Positions 37,585-47,086 of a stretch of DNA of 64,000 nt are shown here, piece by piece; within the stretch, counting starts at the first letter, position 1, and each line of letters opens with the position of its first letter. The stretch covers positions 462,331 to 526,330 of the forward strand of contig BGKB01000085.1 in NCBI GenBank assembly GCA_003116975.1, in the 5' to 3' direction. Below the pieces are notes generated by a model that was not told the DNA's origin, ran no database searches, and worked only from the letters and a program-made list of their open reading frames with translations. A program made the position numbers and the translations under genes. This DNA comes from Aurantiochytrium sp. KH105 (taxonomy: Eukaryota > Sar > Bigyra > Thraustochytrida > Thraustochytriidae).

Positions 37585-38287
37585 CTTCTCTGCTCGTCGA
37601 CGACGAAAGACTCGCGCAGACTCTCCCGCCCCGCGCCCAGGCTCGTCCGGGCTCGCCTTCGCGCAGGTCCGGGCTCCTTGCTGCCGCCGCTGCCGCCTCT
37701 CCGCTGCTGCGTCGCCGCCTCTCCGCTGCGAATCGAGGTCTGGCCACGAGAGCGACGGTCGCGTGCGGCCCCTTAATCAGGCTCGCCGGGCCCGCTCCCA
37801 CTGGGCGCCTGTGAGCGGCGCCCATTCTGCACTTGCGCCGCGCGCCGCAAGTCGGCTATCGCGCTATTCCGCACTTGCGCGCCCCGCGCGATCGAGCCGG
37901 TCGCGCTCGCGAGGCGCCCCGCCTGGCTCGTAGTTGCTGGGAGGGGCAGGCCCGCTTCTGGTGGAGAGGTGCACGTCCGACGCGGAGGGGGGGCACGGAT
38001 GCCCACCAGACAAAGAGGGAGGAGGCCGGCCGCGACGGGGTTCTAGGGGAACAAGGAGAGGCAAGGCGCGGCGCTGCGCGGGGACTTGAGAGCGCTCGAG
38101 CAGAGCTGCGCAGAGTTCGCGGCGAGGGCGCGGAGCGAGGCGCAGGACCGAGCACGAAGCTGGCTCGCGCTGCAGGAGCGTCGACGGAAAGGGAAAGCGC
38201 GGATATTCGGCCTCGGGCGCGGGGTGGAAAGGTTATTGTGCGCGTGCGCGCGTGCGTAGACAACAGCAAGCAGCAGCAAGAGGCACC
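37585..38287. promoter_or_regulatory. Divergent GC-rich intergenic region
   Basis: This lies between the carrier (minus) and a small plus-strand gene. It is very GC-rich with CCGCCTCTCCGCTGC repeats around 37700-37730. Frames on both strands are open because of composition, not coding. It presumably holds two promoters. Confidence 0.4.
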
Positions 38288-38770
38288 ATGGACAAGAGTT
38301 CGCTGCTGGACCTGTTGAGACTTTCGAGTCAGACCGTGGCTGAAGGCGGCTGGGCTGGCAGCTGCGATGCCAAAGTCCCAGCTCCGTTTGGCAAACGATC
38401 GTGGCAGAGTGTCAAGGCCTTTGATGAAGCAATCATGGACCGCTGGTTCGAGGATCTCAAGACAAAGCAAAAGCGCGCAAGCAAAGCCAGCGCCATCAAG
38501 TTGCATCGCAGACTCAGTCAGCAGTCCATGAAAGCTTGCAAGACCCGGGGACGATCTCCCATTGCGCTCTACGAGGATCATCTCGTGCAAACGCACGGCC
38601 CAAGTTTGGGTCGCGCACTAGCCCGGGGAACGGCAACCACCGCGCCCGGCGTGACAATTGGAGAGAGGCCGCAAACACAAGAGAGCAAAGATTATGTACG
38701 GGAAAACAAGCTCCACCTGCGCCGTCTCATTCTGCCCTCGATTGACGACCCTCACACTACCGTGGTATGA
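38288..38770 (+). CDS. Small basic hypothetical protein
   Basis: 160 aa from ATG 38288 (GGCACCATGG context). The protein is basic and helical with no membrane segment. Notable parts are an N-terminal LLDLLRLSSQTVAEGGW, a conserved-looking FGKRSWQSVKAFDEAIMDRWFEDLK, a Lys/Arg-rich helix, and a C-terminal segment LHLRRLILPSIDD. No domain is recognised. It precedes, convergently, the CCDC39 gene. Confidence 0.6.
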   Translation: MDKSSLLDLLRLSSQTVAEGGWAGSCDAKVPAPFGKRSWQSVKAFDEAIMDRWFEDLKTKQKRASKASAIKLHRRLSQQSMKACKTRGRSPIALYEDHLVQTHGPSLGRALARGTATTAPGVTIGERPQTQESKDYVRENKLHLRRLILPSIDDPHTTVV

Positions 38771-39240
38771 AGAAGCAAGCAAGCTGACTGACTGACCTCT
38801 TGCGCGTTGAGTTCCGTTTGCTAGCCCGTTCATTAGCTTGTTAGCCGCCGGGCCGGAGAACGAGCATTTGAGCTAGTGAAATAATCACCGTGGCAACTTG
38901 TTCAGACGCTACATTAACAAAAAACAAAATGTATCCTCTCCTACGTAAAATGGAAATGACAGAAACGTGTGGCCTAGCTTGCGATGAGATTGTCGCTTGA
39001 TTTGTCAAGCAATCTTTGATGCCAAAGAGGACCGAGCTGCGTTGCAGCTAAAGGTCGATCGAGGTGCAGGTGAAGGTTCTTGGAAAAAGAAAATACAAAA
39101 ATTCCCACCCGGTGCAAGATGCATCAAGTCTTAGAACAAGCACAAAATGAGGAGTTTTACTGCACATAAAAGGGGAGGGTGAAACGTTGTTCGACAGAGC
39201 ACGCTGCTGCAAGACGGAAGATGCATAAAGGGTGTTCGGC
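38771..39240. other. Convergent 3' intergenic region, nothing seen
   Basis: 470 bases between the small gene and the CCDC39 gene, more AT-rich than the coding sequence (for example AACAAAAAACAAAATG at about 38920). This is consistent with the two 3' UTRs. Confidence 0.4.
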
Positions 39241-42087
39241 TTAGGCGACATCGAAACCCATGGAAGGCGTCTCTGGCGGGGCTGAGGGAATGTTGAGGCC
39301 AAAGCGGCCGAGATGAAGCTGAAGGTCGTCCTCCATCTCGGGAAATTCCTTGGTCAGCTGACCGAGCGTGTACAGCACACTGTCTCGAGTTTGATTGAGC
39401 AGATCGTTCTTGAAGATTGTCTCGTGAACAGACTCCTTGTCCCGCGAGAGACCAAGGCTTTCGCGATGCTGGTAGCGGTGTTCGCGGAGCTTGGCATTGG
39501 CACGGTCGAGCTGGGCCTGCTGTTGGCCAACCTCTGCCACGACTTGCTCATGCGTCTGGTCGAGATGAAGGCTGTTTTCGGAAGCCACCTTGGCCTGCTC
39601 GTGCAGCTGCTCAATACGACGCTTGTCTTCGGCAAGGTCGGCGATGAGTCGCTGGAGCTCCTTTTTCTTTTTGAAGGCAGTGTCGCGCGCAGCCTCCGTC
39701 TCTCGGACGACACGGCGAAGTTCCATTGCATCGTGTGACTTTGGATTGGCGCGATGCGCAGCGGTGCGCGATTTGGAGTTGATGGCGTTGATATCGGCCA
39801 GTGTCTCCTCGAGGGCCCGGATCTCGCGCGTGGCCTTGCGGATCTCGGCGTCGAGCTCGTCACCCTCGCGCTGGAGCTCCTCGCGCCGCTGCGCCGCAGC
39901 AATAACAAAGTACGCCTGTGATCGCTCTTCGCCATCTTCACCGACTTCGGGGCTTTTGGCGATTGTGGCGAACTTCTTTTCGAGCTTTTGCACACGCAAC
40001 TTGCAGTCTTTGGCCTCCATGGCAATTTTATGACGCTCCTCTTCGGCAAGCTTGGCGCGTGCGCGCTGCATGTCTGAGTGGACCTGAATTTCCTTTTTGC
40101 GTTCCTGCATGCTCATTTCAAGCTGAAACTTGCGGTTTTCGAGGCCATACACCTTGTCAGCGCGCTCATTGAGCTGGTCGCGCAAACTCTTGACCTGGAG
40201 CTTCATGAGATCGTGGTTGACCATGGCGTCTTCCTTTTGCTTCATGATGCCCTGCAGGCTGTTTTCGGCGCTGCCGTTCTCAAGCTTGAGCTCGTGCAGG
40301 CGTGCGGAGAGCTCCTTGCGCTGTTCTTTGGCACTGACGGCGGCACGTTTGGTACTGCGCAGCTCATCCTCGAGGTTCTTGACCTGCGAAAGGAGCATTC
40401 CATTCTGAGACTGTGCAGCCTCGAGTTCTTGCTTGCACTCGGCGATGCGCTTGTTGAGCACCTTTTTCTCATCGTCGGATCGAATGCCCTTGGCGCGCGC
40501 GACGCGGCGCTCGAGCTGCTGGATCTGAAACTCTGCAGTGTAAACGAGCTCTTTTTGGCGGAGTGACTCCTCATCGAGACGCTGGATCTCGTGCGAGAGA
40601 TTCTTGCCAGTGGCCTGAGCGCCCGAAATCTCTGCGAGCAAATTTGCCTCGCGCTGTCTGCTTTGAAAAAGCGCCTCGGACTCTCGGAATGTCACATCTT
40701 TGAGATGCGCGAGAGCCTGCTCGACGGCCTTGACCTCGGCCTCGCGCGCGTGCAAGGCCTCCTCGGCGGCGCTGGCGCTAAGTTCGGCTGTGGACGTGTC
40801 GTTCCGGGCTTCCTCAAGGGCCTGCTTGGCAACCTGGAGGCGTTCTCGGGCGCCATCAAGCTTGGTCTGAGCTTCTTCGATACCGAGCTTGGCGTTGACG
40901 ACCTTTTGCCGGGCAATTTGCACCTCGTTGGAAGCCTTGGCAACCTCGGTCTTGCGAAGCTCGACCTCGGCGCGAAAGTTTTCCACGCGTTCCTTGACTT
41001 CGACTTCCTCGGCACGTTTCTTTTGTAGGATGCGATCAACAAGCTGTGACTGGGTCTCCATCTCCTGGCAGTCTGCCTCGAGAGCCTCGAGACGCGCCTT
41101 TTCCGCGCCGAGGTCCTTTTTGGCATGGCGCAAATCACTTTTGCTGATGGCAAAATTCTCTCCTGCTTTTTGAATGTCCTCGTCGCGAGCCTTGACCTGT
41201 GCAATGGCGTTCTGCCACTGGTGGATGACGTCTTGGCGCTCTCGGTGTCGCGCCCGGAATTCCTCTGCCGTCTTGTCAAGCTCGATTTGCTTGGCCTGCG
41301 TCTCGGTGACTTCCTCATCGAGGAGCTTGCGTTTCTCTTGCAATTCGACGGTGAGCTTTTCGATGGTGAAATTGAGCTCCTTTGTTTTGGCATCATCTGA
41401 CTTCATGTAGCGCTCAAAGGCATTTTTGTCGTCCTCATTTTGTGTCATGGCCAGGGTCCACTGCTCGAGTTCTTCCTGGTTAAAGTTCATGCTCACCTTG
41501 AACTTGTCCATGAGGTCATTGCCCTTGAAAATTTCGTTTTGCACGGCGCTAAGCTGAGTCTGCAGATCCTCCTTTGCTGTGTCTGTCTTGGCGATTTCGA
41601 GCTTGACGCGGCCAGCCTCGCGCTTGGACATTTGCTCCATATGCTTTTCGGTGTCGAGCTCTTTGCGTTTGGCCTCGAGAAGCTGCTGGGTGTGACGAAA
41701 CTCTTGCTGAACGCTCTTTACGTGCTCTGCCATGGCGCGCTTGCGCTCTTCGTGCTCGAGGAGTTTCTCCTGTGCCTTTTCCAGCTCGAGCTCGAGCTGG
41801 CTAATATGTTTGTGCAGCTCGCGGTTCTCGCGATTGGCAAAAAGCGGCACCCCTCCATCAAGGGCCATGTCATCGTCGTCCTCGTCCTCGTCTTGGTCAA
41901 GGTTTTCGACGTTGTCGTAGCCCTCGTCGCTGGCTCCGACCCAGCGCGTCGCGCCGTTGTCGTTCACCGAGGTGTTGTCGAGCTCCTTTTCCTCTTCGAC
42001 TTCATCTTCGTTGGCGCCAGCCTCGAGGCGGTCCTTTTTATCATCTTCATGCTCGTCGTCAGCCACTTCATACACCGGGATGTCCAT
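39241..42087 (-). CDS. CCDC39: CCDC39/FAP59-like axonemal ruler protein
   Basis: 948 aa, almost entirely coiled coil after an acidic N-terminus (about 1-80, with EDEDDDDM). Diagnostic stretches aligned from memory with animal CCDC39 include ELDKTAEEFRARHRERQDVI followed by HQWQNAIAQVKARDEDI, FQIQQLERRVARAKG, and EERSQAYFVIAAAQRREELQ followed by REGDELDAEI. CCDC39 with CCDC40 forms the 96-nm ruler along doublet microtubules that positions radial spokes and inner dynein arms. The length matches the animal protein (about 940 aa). The short C-terminal tail ends in a Pro/Ser segment. It lies head-to-head with a dynein light-chain gene, which supports a ciliary role and possible shared regulation. 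Confidence 0.88.
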   Translation of the reverse strand: MDIPVYEVADDEHEDDKKDRLEAGANEDEVEEEKELDNTSVNDNGATRWVGASDEGYDNVENLDQDEDEDDDDMALDGGVPLFANRENRELHKHISQLELELEKAQEKLLEHEERKRAMAEHVKSVQQEFRHTQQLLEAKRKELDTEKHMEQMSKREAGRVKLEIAKTDTAKEDLQTQLSAVQNEIFKGNDLMDKFKVSMNFNQEELEQWTLAMTQNEDDKNAFERYMKSDDAKTKELNFTIEKLTVELQEKRKLLDEEVTETQAKQIELDKTAEEFRARHRERQDVIHQWQNAIAQVKARDEDIQKAGENFAISKSDLRHAKKDLGAEKARLEALEADCQEMETQSQLVDRILQKKRAEEVEVKERVENFRAEVELRKTEVAKASNEVQIARQKVVNAKLGIEEAQTKLDGARERLQVAKQALEEARNDTSTAELSASAAEEALHAREAEVKAVEQALAHLKDVTFRESEALFQSRQREANLLAEISGAQATGKNLSHEIQRLDEESLRQKELVYTAEFQIQQLERRVARAKGIRSDDEKKVLNKRIAECKQELEAAQSQNGMLLSQVKNLEDELRSTKRAAVSAKEQRKELSARLHELKLENGSAENSLQGIMKQKEDAMVNHDLMKLQVKSLRDQLNERADKVYGLENRKFQLEMSMQERKKEIQVHSDMQRARAKLAEEERHKIAMEAKDCKLRVQKLEKKFATIAKSPEVGEDGEERSQAYFVIAAAQRREELQREGDELDAEIRKATREIRALEETLADINAINSKSRTAAHRANPKSHDAMELRRVVRETEAARDTAFKKKKELQRLIADLAEDKRRIEQLHEQAKVASENSLHLDQTHEQVVAEVGQQQAQLDRANAKLREHRYQHRESLGLSRDKESVHETIFKNDLLNQTRDSVLYTLGQLTKEFPEMEDDLQLHLGRFGLNIPSAPPETPSMGFDVA

Positions 42088-42661
42088 CGTGCTCGCGTTT
42101 GTGTGGATTGAGACTGCTTGCGGCTGGATCGATGGTCTGTTGGCCTTGTCTCTTCACCGCCGGCGCCGGCGCCGCCGCTCGTCAAAGCTGGCGCACGGAC
42201 AACACCGCGCCGTGAGCGCGACAAACTCGTCTTTACAATCACACCACGCACTACGTTTCAGGTGGTTGCGTTTGCAGTACAAGCTAATGTACAGCGAGGG
42301 ATTGAGCGAACGAGCGAGCCGAGAGAGGTGCGTGGAGATAGATAGAGCGCTCTCAGAAGACTGCTTTCTATCCGTTGAGCTAACTTAGCAACGGACCTTA
42401 AATTTCCACTTGGCCCATTATAAGCAAAGAGTCCCATTTTACGGAGAGGTCAGGTGCAATGCCACCTTAACGTACAAATTTGCCTGCCGTTGGGAGCAGA
42501 GCTTGAGCGCACGCAAGAGGCCCAATCTGCAAGACAGCGGGGAGGGAGGCTTGCGCGCGCGCAGGCGCATACGCGCGTGCTTTATTTGGACGTGCGAGAG
42601 CCTTGTTGCGCAGCGGCGACGCGGGACGGATTAGAACGAGGGGTTTGGCCTTGTTTTAACG
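42088..42661. promoter_or_regulatory. Bidirectional promoter region of two ciliary genes
   Basis: 574 bases separate the start codons of the CCDC39-like gene (minus) and the Tctex1 light-chain gene (plus). It contains GGCGCCGGCGCC-type GC runs near 42160-42180. Small frames here are not protein-like. No RFX X-box with both half-sites was found. Confidence 0.45.
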
Positions 42662-43447
42662 ATGGCAGACTTGCGCACGAAGCGAGTGCTGCATGAGAAC
42701 ACGTACCAGACGACCCTCTCGTACAAGGAAAAGTAGGTGCATCGCGCAAGGATGGTGAAGCGGGGAGGACGAGACGGCGCGTTGTCGATGAAGTGTTTAG
42801 CATCGTGCTGACGAATGTAAACTTTTGCTTTCCTTGCAACGCATCGCGCAGGTTTCCAGTCAGCCTTGTGCAGCACACGATTCAGGAGCTTCTCAATGAT
42901 CGGCTCAAGGACCAAAAATACCAGTCCGACATGGTCTCTGCCTGGTCAAAAGAGATTTCTGATGAGGCCAAGCGCCGCATCAAAGGTACGTGAATGTACT
43001 GCATCATCATGATTATCACGATTATTGAATGAGTTCTCAGGGGAAAGGTCAGAATATACTCACGGTGCCTGGATGGATTAAATTTGGTGCAAAAATGTAA
43101 AGATTTGCGCTTGAACCGATACAAGATTATTGTACAAACAGTGATTGGTGAGAAACGTGGTCAGGGGGTCCGGTACGTTTGATCAATTCGAGTGATCTTT
43201 TTTTGTTTGGTTTTTCTTTGCAAAATACGCTCGCACGTCTAACGAAAATAGGACACAGGTTTGGTACGCGGTGCTTTTGGGATGCTGAGACGGACGCATC
43301 AGCCTCTGCATCATATTCAAATGTAAGTGAGCGTACGTTTCCGGTTCTGCGTGAATACAGTTCTGACTAAATTTTTTGCCCAACTTCTGGGACATGCAGG
43401 ATTCGCTTTTTGCGGTCGTCGTTGCGTACGGCGTTTGGGTATACTGA
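42662..43447 (+). CDS. Tctex1-type dynein light chain (DYNLT2B/TCTEX1D2-like), five exons
   Basis: Exons are 42662-42732, 42852-42985, 43103-43172, 43259-43322 and 43400-43447. All four introns (119, 117, 86 and 77 nt) have GT..AG ends (GTAGGT, GTACGT, GTACGT, GTAAGT donors). Phases agree and the joined frame is open for 128 aa to TGA 43445-43447. The protein reads as a complete Tctex1 domain: ENTYQTTLSYKEKFPVSLVQ, YKIIVQTVIGEKRGQGV, RFGTRCFWDAETD, then NDSLFAVVVAYGVWVY. It most resembles TCTEX1D2, which keeps CFWDADTDNY-type and DSLFCVVAAFG-type motifs. Such light chains belong to IFT dynein-2 and inner-arm dynein I1 complexes. No single exon is long, so ORF calling misses it. It is head-to-head with CCDC39. 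Confidence 0.88.
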
Positions 43448-44239
43448 ATGTGAGAAGAAACACCTTCGTAAAACAAATTTGATTGAATTCTCGAATTGCG
43501 CATTGTTTTTAGAGTGTGAGGTCTTTTGCTTTCGTTTTTTTTTTTGTTTTTTTTTCAGATGGCTTTCTGAAGCAAATGGACGTGGCAATTCTTGTTCTCG
43601 ACAAGACCTTGACTTTTTGTTCTGCATCCTGTTTTTCGAAAAATGTAGCAAAAAAGTCTTTTGCAAAAAGTAAAAATGTACCGAAAGGGGTTTTCCCGTT
43701 CTTGGCGGCAGCATCTCAAAGCAACCATCATCATCACTCGAAGAACTGATGTGCACTCATCAGGACAAGGAGACGCAAGCTTCAATGCATTCGATCGAAC
43801 GTCCTTGCGGCACTTCTTGACCGTGCGGCATCCTGTGACATAACATGTTTCGGTCATTTCAGAGCTGGGGTGCTTTGTTTACCTTGCCTTGCAGCAAGGA
43901 AAAAAGTGACTCTCTTGACTGTGGGTGTTCGTTCGCCAAGGTGTGCACCCCGGCGCGGTCCGTTGTTCGGGAACGCGCGGCGGCACGTGAGGTTTTGCAA
44001 TTTTGGAGCCAAGCGAAAGCAAGCGAGCTAGCAAGCGAGCAAAACAAGCGAGAAAGCAGACAAGCAGTCGCAATCTGCGCAGGGTCGGGCGGCGGTAGAC
44101 GTCGCGGGGCGAGACCGGCTTTGGCGCAAGCCGGCGGAGTTTGCCTCCTTGTCTGTGCGTTTGCGCAGGAGCGTTTCTCTTTGTGCGTGCGTGTGCGCGT
44201 GCGCGTGCGCTTGCAAGCCAAAGCGCTAAAAAGGCCAGG
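43448..44239. other. Intergenic region with a T-tract resembling a 3' splice site
   Basis: Between two plus-strand genes. A long T-rich tract ending in TTTTTTTTTCAG then ATGG lies at about 43535-43563. It looks like a 3' splice acceptor, but the following frame stops within a few codons. It may mark a 5' UTR intron of the next gene or an alternative end of the light-chain gene. GCGAGCAAGCGAG repeats occur near 44020-44060. Confidence 0.35.
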
Positions 44240-45037
44240 ATGGACAGCGAGGAGACGGCGGTGCAGGACTTTCTGAACATCCTTGAGGAGCACAGGAAGA
44301 ACTGCGAGCGGTCAGGGAAATATGTTGAGGCGGAGATTGCGAAGAACCGTCTTGAGGAGCTCAAGCTGCACGAGGAGAACAGGCGACGCGAAGCCTTGCG
44401 ATCGCGGCAGATTGCGGAGCGGCTGGGCGTCGAAGAAGCGCACATGCTGGAGTTCCAGCAGTTTAATCTGTGCTGGGACAAGAAATTTCGCGAATATGAC
44501 AGCCATGCAGAGGACCTCGTGCAAAGTATGAAGGCGCGGCACAAGCAGGAGCTGGCGGATTGGCAAAAGCAAATGATTGGCGAATCGCAAAAGCGCATCA
44601 AATTTTCCAAGGAGCTCTTGAACCTGCGACGCATCCAAGAGGTGTTGGCAAAGCAAAAAGACTATCAACAGGCTGCGCTCATGAAGGCCCGGGCCGACAA
44701 TTTGGAGGCATGGGAGCTGGAGAAGCTGGGCAATCGCAAGCAGCAGGACCTCTTTTTGAAGGAGCAGCGGTTCAAGAAGCGGCAAAAGGGTGAGCTGGAG
44801 GCGCTGACGAAGCGCGTGGAGACGGGGCGCGAAGAGCAAAAGAAGCAGCGTCAGCTCGACTTGGAGCGACTGTTGCAGCGTTATCAGAATGTCAAATCGG
44901 AGCTCGAGGCGCAGCAGAACCTGGAGCGAATTCGTATGGACAAGTACGCGAACCAGTCGTCGCTAACGATGGGGACTGTACGCGGCGCGGGTGGGCCGTC
45001 GGGAAAGCGTGGGAAGCGAATTTCCCAGAAGAAGTGA
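44240..45037 (+). CDS. Conserved coiled-coil protein, probably ciliary
   Basis: 265 aa from ATG 44240 (CCAGGATGG); the upstream frame is Cys/Arg-rich leader. The protein is almost all helix: an N-terminal helix pair (TAVQDFLNILEEHRKNCERSG, KYVEAEIAKNRLEELKLHEE) then LEFQQFNLCWDKKFREYDSH and Glu/Gln/Lys-rich heptads to about residue 225. A basic Gly/Lys tail ends the protein. I recognise the style of a family found in flagellated protists but cannot attach a name. The CDYN-type light chain and CCDC39 just upstream make a ciliary or basal-body role the best guess. There is no signal or membrane segment. Confidence 0.68.
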   Translation: MDSEETAVQDFLNILEEHRKNCERSGKYVEAEIAKNRLEELKLHEENRRREALRSRQIAERLGVEEAHMLEFQQFNLCWDKKFREYDSHAEDLVQSMKARHKQELADWQKQMIGESQKRIKFSKELLNLRRIQEVLAKQKDYQQAALMKARADNLEAWELEKLGNRKQQDLFLKEQRFKKRQKGELEALTKRVETGREEQKKQRQLDLERLLQRYQNVKSELEAQQNLERIRMDKYANQSSLTMGTVRGAGGPSGKRGKRISQKK

Positions 45038-45155
45038 GCGCAGAGGTAGGATATTTGCCAAAGATGTTAGATATTTCTCGTGTGTGTGTGTCTTGTTGCT
45101 TTGATTTTGTTACTTTTTTTTTGACCATCGACGGGCTGACTGCCTCTGATTGTGA

Positions 45156-45236
45156 GTGAGTGAGCAAGCGAGTGAGCAAGCGAGTGAGCAAGCGAGTGTG
45201 CAAGTGATTGAGCAAGCGAGTGAGCAAGTGAGCGAG
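45156..45236. repeat. 12-bp tandem repeat (GAGTGAGCAAGC), about seven degenerate copies
   Basis: A head-to-tail run of GAGTGAGCAAGC with a few substitutions, in the 3' intergenic region (45038-45433) between two convergent genes. It would read SEQASEQ in one frame, but this is a repeat artefact, not a gene. Confidence 0.8.
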
Positions 45237-45433
45237 AGTAATAATACACGAAGCAAAATACGTATACAGGGGCCGGCCATGCAAGCATACCCTCTTATAG
45301 GCTACATTATCGTTGCGAGACGCGAGATGCGTTTGCGAACGTTTTCTTTCTTGTTTGTTCATCTTGATAATTATTTCTCGCACTCTGTGCGTGTCTCATC
45401 TCGACTTATGACTGGGCACTCGGACAGAGTTCG

Positions 45434-46570
45434 TTAAAGTCCCGATCCGGGAGAACTCGGTCCCTCAGACGAGGAAGAGCTCTGACTGGACGTGGAGGAG
45501 AGAGGCGAGTCCGGGAGCGCCCGTGTCTTGGGCATGAGATCCCGGAGTCTCGTTTGAATGTGTTGCAAAAAGAGCATGGAGGCCTTTTGCTCTGCGGCAT
45601 TCCATGTACAGGGGGCGCTGCGGGCGTCGCGACGCACGAGACGCGCACGTTTGCGAGTGGCGCCGAGACGCGGTGCAGCGGATGGTTGGTCTTGGGACTT
45701 GACGTCTGCCGTGGTTGAGGACAACGTCAGGTTCGAGCGAGGACGCTTGAGGCTGCCGGTAAGGGCGGGGGACTTGAAGACGCATTTATCGGCGCCTACA
45801 ACGGGTTTGGGTGGCTCGAGGTGCGTGCCTGTTGTCCTGTTTCCGCCGCCAATGTCCATCGTGCACATGAGTTTGCGTGTGGAGGCGATGTCATCATCAT
45901 CGTCATCGTTGTTTGTTCGACGGCTGTCGGGGCCGGTCAAGGTCTTGGCTGCGACGGAGGCGGCCGAAAAATCGTTCGCGTCATCGGTGTCAAAAAAGGA
46001 GGTTCCGCTGCATTGCAGCTCAGTGCTGCGCACTCTGCGGTGGCCTCCTTGAGACATTGCCGGCATGGAGGGACTGGCGCCAGGCGCTGGTTCGACGAGG
46101 TCTTGACGCATGTGCATGGCTTCGGTTTTGGACGTGTGGGAGAAGATGTTGGACCGGTTGAGATTGTGGTTTTCCGAGACATCTTTGTCAGTGTTGGCGT
46201 TGTTGTTGGAGTCATTGTGGCGACGCTGAAAGCCCGTTTGCAGAAAGAAAGAGGTCGCCTTGTCGAGAGACCTTCTGTGCTGCCTCTGTTGCCTTTGCTG
46301 CTTTTCTTGAAATACACGTTGCTGCGGTCGCATCGGGTGGCGACGCTTCTCCATTTGGCTGGGGCGGTGGACGGGGCGCTTGAGGGGCGCGTGTTCCTGG
46401 TGCTCAGCGGCTACTTTTGCCGTCTCGTCTCGCAGATTGATGAGCGTAGGGGCGGGAGACTGGTCCCGCGGCTCGCCGTCAACCTCGTCGTGCGTTTTGG
46501 CTTCTTCGCAGAGGTCGTCCCCGAGGCGGGGCACGTGCAGCGGCCTCGTTGCAACGTCCACGCCAGCCAT
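45434..46570 (-). CDS. Disordered hypothetical protein
   Basis: 378 aa from the internal ATG 46570; the open frame extends upstream to 46756 but is Arg/Ala/Ser leader-like. The sequence is rich in Asn, Ser, Gln, Pro and charged residues, with a run of six Asp (NNDDDDDDIAS), a basic patch (ATRKRARLVRRDARS) that could be a nuclear signal, and a Ser-rich C-terminus. A short hydrophobic helix near the end (MLFLQHIQTRLRDLM) may be a binding helix. No domain is recognised. Antisense frames here are open too, but they read as hydrophobic low complexity. The gene is plausible but not certain. Confidence 0.5.
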   Translation of the reverse strand: MAGVDVATRPLHVPRLGDDLCEEAKTHDEVDGEPRDQSPAPTLINLRDETAKVAAEHQEHAPLKRPVHRPSQMEKRRHPMRPQQRVFQEKQQRQQRQHRRSLDKATSFFLQTGFQRRHNDSNNNANTDKDVSENHNLNRSNIFSHTSKTEAMHMRQDLVEPAPGASPSMPAMSQGGHRRVRSTELQCSGTSFFDTDDANDFSAASVAAKTLTGPDSRRTNNDDDDDDIASTRKLMCTMDIGGGNRTTGTHLEPPKPVVGADKCVFKSPALTGSLKRPRSNLTLSSTTADVKSQDQPSAAPRLGATRKRARLVRRDARSAPCTWNAAEQKASMLFLQHIQTRLRDLMPKTRALPDSPLSSTSSQSSSSSEGPSSPGSGL

Positions 46571-47072
46571 GCGTGCGTCTCGTTTCCGAGATGCGGGTCT
46601 GTGTTGTGCGCAGGCGTGCGTGCGTGCGTCTGCGAGCTGCCCCCGCTCTCTCTGTCTTTCGCGAGCGCTCGGGCTCGCTCCGCTCTCTTTGCTTTTGCTT
46701 GCTTTGCCTGCCGCGCGGTGAAACAGGTGTGCGGAAGAGCCGGGTTTGTCTAGCAAACTAGCTAGCTCGTGGCTGAGAAGCGGCGGGTTCTCCTCCTCCC
46801 TTGGGTCGAGTAGAAGGTTCGTCCACCCAGAGCGTGCCTCGCTAGATTGGGTTGGTTGGTGCAGGCGCCCCGAGACCGAGTCTGAGACCCTCGCGTGCGC
46901 GCGTTGCTCTGCTGCTTACGGAGGTCTGGCGACCAGCAGAAAAGCAGAGAGACTGGCGACGCGAGCTGTCGCGCGGCGTTCCTCGGCCGGAGTGAGCCTG
47001 TGACTGTGAGCCCGCTGTGCCGGGCCTCGTCTGCTTCCCCTCTGTGCTCTCTCTCTCTCTTGCTAGCTAGCT

Positions 47073-47086
47073 TACCTGTACAGGTA
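47073..47086. repeat. 14-bp perfect palindrome TACCTGTACAGGTA
   Basis: Perfect dyad within AGCTAGCT-rich flanks, lying in the gene-poor region. It could be a binding site or chance. No neighbouring gene has been established. Confidence 0.5.

Noticed and set aside
42088..42661. RFX X-box in the ciliary bidirectional promoter
   Set aside because: Only an AGCAAC half-site was visible, without a matching partner at the right spacing. RFX control is also not established for this lineage.
45156..45437. ORF encoding SEQASEQ repeats
   Set aside because: Encoded entirely by a 12-bp tandem repeat in a 3' intergenic region.
45821..46753. 310-codon plus-strand hydrophobic frame
   Set aside because: It is antisense to the hypothetical gene at 45434-46570 and its composition follows the Asp/Asn/His/Met codons of the other strand.
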